From Deltaproteobacteria bacterium (GTDB lineage: Bacteria; Desulfobacterota; Syntrophia; Syntrophales; Smithellaceae), in the NCBI GenBank assembly GCA_019136325.1, contig JAGVUJ010000041.1:1-6393 (forward strand): DNA of 6,393 bases, in the 5' to 3' direction. The first letter of the stretch is position 1. Every line of letters begins with the position of its first letter. Made by a program: the position numbers and the translations under genes. A model generated the notes under the pieces. The model was not told the origin of the DNA. It did not search any database and saw only the letters and a list, made by a program, of their open reading frames with translations. Positions 1 through 5,384 of the stretch are shown here, in pieces.

Positions 1-1317
1 TTTATAAGGTTCGACCGCATCAAAAATTTCCTGATAAAAATCATTATATTCTTTCGTCATAATTTTACCCGTCAGCAGGGGAATTCTGCTGTCGGCAACG
101 CCTTTGCCGCAGAAAATGTCTTTCTGCCACGGATAATACGCCGATGTTGTTTGCTTGAAAAGAAGGCTGGAGGATAACCATACAAAGATCGCAATGCCCC
201 CGAACGCCAGAATATATTTTAACGGTTTGCCCGACGTGATGAAGGCATGGTAAAAAACCAGCACACACAAGCCGACTCCCAGGGATACACCGTTGACCAG
301 GCGGAATGTTTCATAAACATGCATGGAATTTAAAAATCCAAAAACAGTTATCAGACAAACCGCCAGGATGTCATAAGAACGACAATCAGGCATTCCGGGT
401 TCGTCTTTCGGTTTTCGAATCACAGTCCTGATCATCATCAAAAGACAGATGAAGAGTATGAATGTGAACATCTTACCACGGAAATCGGAAGCGTAACTCG
501 GCACGATTTGCAACACAGAAGCCAGAAAGTTGGCATAGGTTTCAATATCTCCGCCTCTGCCGATGGTTTTTACTAAAATGACATTCTGATAAAAAAAATC
601 GTCGAGAGCGGCGTTAAGCAAAAGATATCCCAGAAACAAAGATACGGGAATCAGGAAACCGGAGCCGACGAGCATGACTTTCGGGATCACCCGTTCATCA
701 CGTTTCTTCGCGATAAAAAAATCCCGGCCAAGCAGAATGATAAACGGCGTCACCAGCGCCGCCACCGAAGAGTATCGCGACAGCACGGCCATGCCCAGAA
801 AAAAGCCGGCCGCCAATCCGAAGTTGCGGTTTTCCGGATATTTCAGGAAAAGGAGCAACGCCAGCAGTTGGAAGGCATACGCAAAATAATTCGGCGCCGG
901 ATAAATGATATAAGGATGAATCAAAAAAATAAAGAGCACGGCAATGAAAGCAAGATTCTTTTTCAGAAATCTCAGGAAAATGCGATAGGAAAGCAACAAC
1001 GTCACGGAATAAAACAACCCGGTAACGATTCCCACGCTGATTAACCTTTCGCCGAAAACATGCAACGCAAAACTTTGAAGCAGCGTGTAAATGTAACCAT
1101 AAAAAATAATAACTTCGGAATGAGGGAACGCGCCTCTCTTTAAATCCAGCGCTGCAATATAGGCCCATCCCCAGTGGAGGTTGTCATAATTCACCACCGA
1201 TTCTATCACGCTGAAAACGAAGCTGGCCGCGCAGATGGCAACGACCAGTCCATCGAAGATGTTGAGTCCCTTGACGGCGGCAGACAGACGCTGTAAATTG
1301 TCCTTACGATGCGGCAT
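1..1317 (-). CDS. Polytopic membrane protein, ArnT/PMT (GT39)-like glycosyltransferase, C-terminus cut by left window edge
   Basis: The frame stays open for 439 codons from the ATG at 1317 to base 1, so the C-terminus is missing. About eleven hydrophobic segments are visible, near residues 20-40, 71-90, 93-117, 122-138, 142-158, 166-197, 212-236, 283-301, 315-333, 342-360 and 367-387, and a hydrophilic stretch begins after about 390. The first outer loop (42-70) has the form YDNLHWGWAY...LKRGAFPHSE, like the loop of GT-C enzymes that carries the catalytic Asp; D45 is the candidate, although the usual following Glu or Asp is Asn here. Known family members transfer a sugar from a polyprenyl-phosphate donor on the periplasmic face. 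An in-frame stop lies just upstream of an alternative ATG at 1344. AGGGAG at 1331-1336 lies 13 bases before ATG 1317 and 10 or 7 bases before in-frame TTG codons at 1320 and 1323, so the exact start is uncertain by a few codons. The family call is by topology and loop pattern; acceptor and donor are unknown. Confidence 0.82.
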   Translation of the reverse strand, partial: MPHRKDNLQRLSAAVKGLNIFDGLVVAICAASFVFSVIESVVNYDNLHWGWAYIAALDLKRGAFPHSEVIIFYGYIYTLLQSFALHVFGERLISVGIVTGLFYSVTLLLSYRIFLRFLKKNLAFIAVLFIFLIHPYIIYPAPNYFAYAFQLLALLLFLKYPENRNFGLAAGFFLGMAVLSRYSSVAALVTPFIILLGRDFFIAKKRDERVIPKVMLVGSGFLIPVSLFLGYLLLNAALDDFFYQNVILVKTIGRGGDIETYANFLASVLQIVPSYASDFRGKMFTFILFICLLMMIRTVIRKPKDEPGMPDCRSYDILAVCLITVFGFLNSMHVYETFRLVNGVSLGVGLCVLVFYHAFITSGKPLKYILAFGGIAIFVWLSSSLLFKQTTSAYYPWQKDIFCGKGVADSRIPLLTGKIMTKEYNDFYQEIFDAVEPYK

Positions 1318-1379
1318 CAACAATGATGATCTCCCTGGGATCATAAACGGTTCGAATCTTTTTCAATCCTCAAAGTTTT

Positions 1380-1429
1380 GATGATGTCATGCCCGCCAGT
1401 GGAATCGGCATCAACGGCGTGACATCATC
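1380..1429. repeat. 14-bp inverted repeat in the divergent spacer
   Basis: GATGATGTCATGCC at 1380-1393 is complementary to GGCGTGACATCATC at 1416-1429, with one T:G wobble, leaving a 22-base loop. An alternative smaller stem pairs ATGCC (1389-1393) with GGCAT (1407-1411). The genes on both sides point away from this site, so it is not a simple terminator. It may be an operator, a transcript-leader hairpin of the minus-strand gene, or a copy of a dispersed genomic repeat. Function is not known. Confidence 0.6.
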
Positions 1430-1453
1430 CCGATAGTTTCCACCTTGACAAAA

Positions 1454-1483
1454 TTGAACTGAGAGTGTTTGGTAGTCTAAAAT
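1454..1483 (+). promoter_or_regulatory. Candidate sigma70-type promoter for the methyltransferase/radical SAM pair
   Basis: TTGAAC at 1454-1459 (4 of 6 consensus) and TAAAAT at 1478-1483 (5 of 6) are separated by 18 bases. A perfect TTGACA sits just upstream at 1445-1450, but the hexamer 17 bases after it (TTTGGT) is a poor -10. A start near 1490 would give a leader of about 95 bases before the GTG at 1587. The spacer is AT-rich, so chance matches are likely. Confidence 0.3.
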
Positions 1484-1488
1484 TTTAA

Positions 1489-1552
1489 AATGATTATTGA
1501 GTTTTTAAGAAATGATTGCAACATGTTTTTCTTAAATCTTTCGCAAATCATT
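1489..1552. promoter_or_regulatory. Repeated AATGATT motif, possible regulator binding sites
   Basis: AATGATT occurs at 1489-1495 and 1511-1517, 22 bases apart (about two helical turns), and in inverse orientation as AATCATT at 1546-1552. The second and third copies extend into an imperfect inverted repeat, AATGATTGC (1511-1519) against GCAAATCATT (1543-1552), with one bulged base. The group lies between the candidate promoter and the GTG start. It could be a cluster of operator sites or a leader hairpin. AT-rich chance cannot be excluded. Confidence 0.25.
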
Positions 1553-1577
1553 CTGCCGGACGCATGGTGTTTCCGAC

Positions 1578-1583
1578 AGGGGG
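1578..1583 (+). promoter_or_regulatory. Ribosome binding site supporting the GTG start at 1587
   Basis: AGGGGG lies only 3 bases before GTG 1587, which is closer than usual. It still supports this start, because no ATG, GTG or TTG codon lies in frame between the upstream stop at 1533-1535 and 1587. The ATG at 1564 is out of frame. Confidence 0.5.
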
Positions 1584-1586
1584 ACG

Positions 1587-2309
1587 GTGAACATTTCATC
1601 TCTGGATAAAGATAAAATAAAATACTCCTTGTTGCTGTTATCCAAAAGATTCAATTACAATCGCTGGATATATAATAATATAAAAGATTTTATCGGCGAC
1701 AACATTCTGGAAGTCGGCGCCGGCATAGGCAACATAACCGATTTCATTATTTTCAAGCAGACGTTAACGTTAATCGACATCAATCCCGACTACATAAATT
1801 ATTTACGGGAAAAATATGCATTTCTGGACCCATCGAATTTCAGCGTCCATCATGTCGATGTTCAGGATATTCAATCGTCTCCTCTGAACGGTAAAAAATT
1901 CGACACGATTATCTGCCTGAATATTCTTGAGCATCTGGAGAACGACCGTCTGGCTGTTGAAAATATGAGTTCTCTGCTCCTGCCCGGCGGCAGGCTGATC
2001 ATTTTAATTCCCGCCCTCAAGTCGCTTTACGGCTCGATGGACATTTCCTTCGAACACCGGCGGCGATACAACAAAAAAGATTTGAAAATGCTTATCCGGG
2101 GCCGGAATTTAAAAATAGTCCGGCTTTATTACATGAATTTTCCGGGCTTGCTGGGATGGTTTGTTAACGGAAGAATCTTAAAGAAAAAAGAATTGCCGGA
2201 AAATCAGACAAAATTATTCGACAAGCTGGTCCCCTTCATGAGCATTGCCGAAAAATGCATTAAACCTCCCTGGGGACAGTCGTTGATCCTTGTGGCGCAG
2301 AAACAATAA
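1587..2309 (+). CDS. Class I SAM-dependent methyltransferase
   Basis: This 240-residue protein has the full Rossmann methyltransferase core. Motif I is LEVGAGIGNIT at 41-51. The acidic end of strand 2 is LIDINPD at 62-68, with D64 expected to hold the ribose of SAM. DTIICLNILEHLEND at 106-120 is the motif II/post-I region of the UbiG-like and Methyltransf_11/23 group. LLPGGRLIILIPA at 131-143 is motif III. The tail with SFEHRRRYNKKDL (154-166) and GWFVNGRILKKKELP (190-204) resembles a subgroup often found beside, or fused to, family 2 glycosyltransferases acting on polyprenyl phosphates, so a lipid or glycan acceptor is likely but unproven. No membrane segment or signal peptide is seen, so it should be cytosolic. 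The start is GTG. The first third is visibly richer in A and T than the downstream gene. The radical SAM gene follows after 17 bases, so the two are probably co-transcribed. Confidence 0.88.
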   Translation: MNISSLDKDKIKYSLLLLSKRFNYNRWIYNNIKDFIGDNILEVGAGIGNITDFIIFKQTLTLIDINPDYINYLREKYAFLDPSNFSVHHVDVQDIQSSPLNGKKFDTIICLNILEHLENDRLAVENMSSLLLPGGRLIILIPALKSLYGSMDISFEHRRRYNKKDLKMLIRGRNLKIVRLYYMNFPGLLGWFVNGRILKKKELPENQTKLFDKLVPFMSIAEKCIKPPWGQSLILVAQKQ

Positions 2310-2326
2310 TTTTAAATTTTTTTTGA

Positions 2327-3739
2327 ATGAAACCGATGCACTTTGTTTTTATTAATCCGCCGCGCAAAATTCAAAGCAACAACATATGGAGTATTATCAA
2401 TTCCCAAAATCCTCCTCTGGGCCTCGCACTGCTTGCGGCAATCTGGGACCGGCAGGGACATTCCTCGCAAATCATCGATGCGGCGGCGCTCAACCTGAGC
2501 GCCGGGGAAATCATCGAACGCATCAACCCCGCAACCGACTTTGTCGGCATAACGGCAACCACGCCGGAAATATCCCTCGCCGAGGAAATCGCCCGGCTGT
2601 TGCGCGAAAAATTGCCCCGCATCCGGATCATCATGGGCGGCGCTCATCCCACTGTTTTTCACAGAGAACTGATCCGGGACGGCGTCTGCGACATGGTTGT
2701 CCGCAATGAAGGTGAGGAAGCCGTCACGATGCTGGCCGGAGGAATGCCTTGCGATTCGATTCCTAATTTGACCTGGCGGAACGCCGATCACGAAATTATC
2801 GTCAACAGGGATGCGGAAACCTACGCTGATCTGAATAAACTTCCTCTTCCGGCTTATGACAAACTGCCGATGCATCTGTATCATTCGGCGTTGGGCGCGG
2901 CCCGCAAATCGCCATCCATCGGCATGGTCACGTCGCGGGGTTGCCCGGGAAAATGCAATTTCTGTTTTTCCCGGATGTTCGGTTCTAAAATACGGCATAT
3001 GTCTCCTGAAAGAATTATCGAACACATTGACTATCTGCAGACGCAGTACGGCATCAGGGAAATATCGTTTTATGACGACACCTTCACCGCCGCCCGGGAA
3101 AATATTGCCGATCTGTGTCGCCTGATCATCAAGAAGAAAATAAAAATAAGCTGGTCCTGTTTTGCCCGTGTGGATTCCGTAACGCCGGAATTGCTGATCC
3201 TCATGAATCAAGCCGGTTGCCATCAGATCATGTACGGATTTGAAACAACCGACGCGGAAATTTTGAAAAATATCAACAAAAAAACAGAGGTGGATCAATT
3301 TCAGAAGGCTGTCGACTGGACCCGGGCGGCTAAAATTAACATTCGCGGAGCTTTCATGCTGGGCAATCCCGGGGAAACCGTTTCCAGTATGGAGAAAACG
3401 ATTGATTTCGCGAAAAGATCCGGACTGCAATTTGCCGTATTCAACATCACCACGCCTTATCCGGGAACGGCCCTGTATCATGAATATTCACAAAAGAAAG
3501 CTCTTCTGCACCGGAACTGGGACCTTTACAACCTCTCGCAGCCGGTCTTAAATCTCGATACCGTTTCCGGCGAACACGTCATGCAATACTATTATAAAAG
3601 CTACCGCGATTTTTACCTGCGGCCCGCGTTCATCATTCGTCACATTTTGGCCATACGGTCTTTTTCTCAATTTTCAACGTATGCCGGAGCCGCGCTGAAA
3701 ATCACCGCGCTGTTGAGCAGGAATTTTTTCTCCAGATAA
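2327..3739 (+). CDS. B12-binding-domain radical SAM enzyme
   Basis: The 470-residue protein starts with a Rossmann-like B12-binding-type domain (about 1-140): FVFINPP at 6-12, PPLGLALLAAIWDRQGH at 29-45, DFVGITATTP at 71-80, IIMGGAHPTVF at 101-111 and VRNEGEE at 125-131. The radical SAM domain follows from about 195, with C206, C210 and C213 in TSRGCPGKCNFC to hold the 4Fe-4S cluster. Further signs are SFYDDTF (247-253), YGFET (303-307) and FMLGNPGET (343-351). The expected chemistry is generation of a 5'-deoxyadenosyl radical; characterised relatives methylate unactivated carbons or close rings (HpnP, Fom3, BchE). The DxHxxG cobalt-ligating motif is absent, as in many BchE-like proteins. The C-terminus has SYRDFYLRP (425-433) and a basic-hydrophobic tail. 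ATG 2327 has no clear Shine-Dalgarno sequence, only an 8-T run before it; ATG 2336 (M4) is an alternative. It probably forms an operon with the methyltransferase. The substrate is unknown. Confidence 0.9.
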   Translation: MKPMHFVFINPPRKIQSNNIWSIINSQNPPLGLALLAAIWDRQGHSSQIIDAAALNLSAGEIIERINPATDFVGITATTPEISLAEEIARLLREKLPRIRIIMGGAHPTVFHRELIRDGVCDMVVRNEGEEAVTMLAGGMPCDSIPNLTWRNADHEIIVNRDAETYADLNKLPLPAYDKLPMHLYHSALGAARKSPSIGMVTSRGCPGKCNFCFSRMFGSKIRHMSPERIIEHIDYLQTQYGIREISFYDDTFTAARENIADLCRLIIKKKIKISWSCFARVDSVTPELLILMNQAGCHQIMYGFETTDAEILKNINKKTEVDQFQKAVDWTRAAKINIRGAFMLGNPGETVSSMEKTIDFAKRSGLQFAVFNITTPYPGTALYHEYSQKKALLHRNWDLYNLSQPVLNLDTVSGEHVMQYYYKSYRDFYLRPAFIIRHILAIRSFSQFSTYAGAALKITALLSRNFFSR

Positions 3740-3798
3740 CCACAGGAAGATCCTGAAAAATCACGGGGATGAACCCCAAAGCAGATTTTGGAAACAAG

Positions 3799-3816
3799 TC
3801 CGCAGCAAACTGCGGA
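3799..3816. terminator. Perfect 7-bp hairpin in the convergent spacer, weak terminator candidate
   Basis: TCCGCAG (3799-3805) and CTGCGGA (3810-3816) pair fully around a CAAA loop. Reading rightward it is followed by ATATTAAA rather than a T-run. Reading leftward, after the minus-strand radical SAM gene, it is followed by CTTGTTT, which is slightly T-rich. It may slow or stop transcription from either side, but a classic terminator is not shown. Confidence 0.35.
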
Positions 3817-3824
3817 ATATTAAA

Positions 3825-3928
3825 CCCTCCGCTGTGCGGGATTGCTCAACTTACCAATTCCGCTACGCTGCGCTTTCGGAATTGGGGTTTCAACACTGAA
3901 GACCCGGCAGGATGTCCGATGCGGAGGG
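3825..3928. repeat. Nested inverted repeats filling the convergent spacer
   Basis: Three arms nest around one centre: CCCTCCGC (3825-3832) with GCGGAGGG (3921-3928), CGGG (3837-3840) with CCCG (3903-3906), and CCAATTCCG (3854-3862) with CGGAATTGG (3877-3885). The last is a perfect 9-bp stem over a 14-base loop. Small local stems also occur at 3828-3838 and 3915-3925 (TCCG ATG CGGA). On the minus strand the outer stem begins two bases after the stop of the radical SAM gene and is followed by GGGTTTAATATT, so it could be a 3' stabiliser or terminator. It may also be a dispersed repeat or a small structured RNA. No target-site duplication is visible at its ends. Confidence 0.45.
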
Positions 3929-3930
3929 AA

Positions 3931-5331
3931 TCATGACTTTTTCGGCAAGGCCCGCAATAAGACCAGAAAAGCATAGTGCGGAAGCGAGAAAAGTCTCGGG
4001 TGATAAATAATCACCCGGAACATGCGTTTGACATTCAGATAAAAATTCCGGTAGGCACGGCTGTAAATCGTTTTCAGTTCGTCATCCGACATGGCTGAAA
4101 TATTAACCGTGCTGTTTCCGTACTTCATTTTCGCCGGATCACAAGGGGCAATGGCCGGGTTAAAATCAGCGGCCAGCCGCGCTATTTCCGTGCCGGCAAA
4201 CGGCATGGGATGGAAAAACAAGGCCCGATGCAGAGATGAATTGGCCGCGAATTCCACCGTATCGTACGCTTCTTCATACGTTTCGGTGGGAAAACCAAGC
4301 ATAAAAAAACCTATCGAATAAATTCCGGCCTGCACAGACGCGTTGATCGCTTGGACGGCTTTATCGATATTCAGATTCCTTTTGATCATCTTTTGAATGC
4401 GGGGGCTGGACGTTTCTATGGCAAAACCGGCCGATACGGTTCCCGCCTGCTTGAAAAGATTCAGATCCTGAGGTTCGAGCATATCGGCCCGGACACCGTT
4501 CGGAAAATGCAGTTTCGCGTCGCCGATTCTGTCCCGGATGCCTGTCAGAATAGCGTGCATCCTTTCGCGGTCAAGATTGAAACAGTCGTCAATAATCTCG
4601 AATTCCTTAAAGCCATATTGAAAGCGAAGCTCTTCGATTTCGGCAATGACCGACTCAGCGGAACGTTTTCTAAAGACCTTGCCCATCGTCTGATGACAGT
4701 AAGCACAACGATAAGGACAGCCGCGCGACGTCACGATCGCCATATAAGGCCTGCGACCAACGATGGCGGCGGATGGAATCTTCGCGTACAGCTTGTGATC
4801 AAGCAGTTCCCACGCGGGAAACGGAAGGGAATTTAACTCTGCTTCCGTCAGTTGAAGGCCGGGATTAATTTTTACACGTCCATTTATCAAGGAAGCCGTT
4901 CCCGGAATCGAATCCGCGGGCCGTCCGTTGTTGACGGCATCGATAAGCTCAACGAAGACCTTTTCTCCTTCTCCGATCACGACAAAGTCCGCCCCGAATT
5001 TTTTTATGGCCTCTTCAGGATAGGCCGAAGGCCACGGACCGCCGAACGTGACCGGAACATCGGGAAGCGTTTCGCGAATTACTTCCATAATTGCTTTTGT
5101 TTGTTCCAGTTCGGTGATGATGATGCTTAATCCGATAAAATCAGGTTTCCACTCCCGAATCGTCTTTTTAAGAATATGCAGATCTTTATAGTCGAGAGCG
5201 CAATCGTGGATTTTGGGTTCATGTCCCGCCTGTTTCAATGTGGCGCCTATGTACATTAAGCCCATCGGCTGAGTGATTAAGACAAATTCCAGCCCCAGAC
5301 ATCTTGGTTTGATCAACAGTATTTTGGACAT
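3931..5331 (-). CDS. B12-binding-domain radical SAM enzyme (second)
   Basis: The 466-residue protein has the same plan as the plus-strand radical SAM protein. A B12-binding-type domain spans about 1-135, with ILLIKPR at 4-10, QPMGLMYIGATLKQAGH at 21-37, DFIGLSI at 64-70, VTFGGPWPSAYPEE at 94-107 and VIGEGE at 118-123. The radical SAM domain follows, with C205, C209 and C212 in TSRGCPYRCAYC. IIDDCFNLDRER (246-257) and FMLGFPTET (343-351) match the family pattern. The cobalt-ligating DxHxxG motif is absent, and the common GGPHP reads GGPWP. The C-terminal AYRNFYL (426-432) matches SYRDFYL of the other enzyme, and a basic-hydrophobic tail follows. A weak site AAAAGG (5342-5347) lies 10 bases before the ATG. 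It is 53 bases downstream of the right-edge membrane protein gene on the same strand, so co-transcription is likely. Radical methyl transfer or cyclisation on a lipid-like substrate is a reasonable inference, but the substrate is unknown. Confidence 0.9.
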   Translation of the reverse strand: MSKILLIKPRCLGLEFVLITQPMGLMYIGATLKQAGHEPKIHDCALDYKDLHILKKTIREWKPDFIGLSIIITELEQTKAIMEVIRETLPDVPVTFGGPWPSAYPEEAIKKFGADFVVIGEGEKVFVELIDAVNNGRPADSIPGTASLINGRVKINPGLQLTEAELNSLPFPAWELLDHKLYAKIPSAAIVGRRPYMAIVTSRGCPYRCAYCHQTMGKVFRKRSAESVIAEIEELRFQYGFKEFEIIDDCFNLDRERMHAILTGIRDRIGDAKLHFPNGVRADMLEPQDLNLFKQAGTVSAGFAIETSSPRIQKMIKRNLNIDKAVQAINASVQAGIYSIGFFMLGFPTETYEEAYDTVEFAANSSLHRALFFHPMPFAGTEIARLAADFNPAIAPCDPAKMKYGNSTVNISAMSDDELKTIYSRAYRNFYLNVKRMFRVIIYHPRLFSLPHYAFLVLLRALPKKS

Positions 5332-5384
5332 TTCACAAATACCTTTTCGTCACGGTCATCAGCTCTATTATATTTTCAGTCATA

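Noticed and set aside
698..1168. Open frame of 156 codons on the minus strand inside the left membrane protein
   Set aside because: It overlaps in another frame the 439-codon frame that gives coherent transmembrane segments without any frameshift. Its own product has scattered Cys, Arg and His and no recognisable pattern.
1389..1436. Fifteen-residue plus-strand frame beginning ATGCCCGCC inside the inverted repeat
   Set aside because: No ribosome binding site and no recognisable product. It lies within the stem-loop and is most likely chance.
2312..3481. Open frame of 389 codons on the minus strand opposite the first radical SAM gene
   Set aside because: It is the antisense shadow of a gene with clear family motifs. 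Its product is rich in Arg and His, shows no domain pattern, and has no supporting start site.
3743..3777. Small stems CAGGA/TCCTG (3743-3755) and GGGG/CCCC (3765-3777) just after the first radical SAM gene
   Set aside because: Stems of 4-5 bp followed by A-runs on the plus strand do not make an intrinsic terminator for that gene.
4351..4836. Open frame of 161 codons on the plus strand opposite the second radical SAM gene
   Set aside because: Antisense shadow over the radical SAM core, with no motifs.
5333..5383. Sixteen-residue open frame on the minus strand filling the gap between the right membrane protein and the second radical SAM gene, ending one base before the ATG
   Set aside because: There is no Shine-Dalgarno sequence before its ATG, and such a short frame is expected by chance. 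Translational coupling through it is possible but unsupported.
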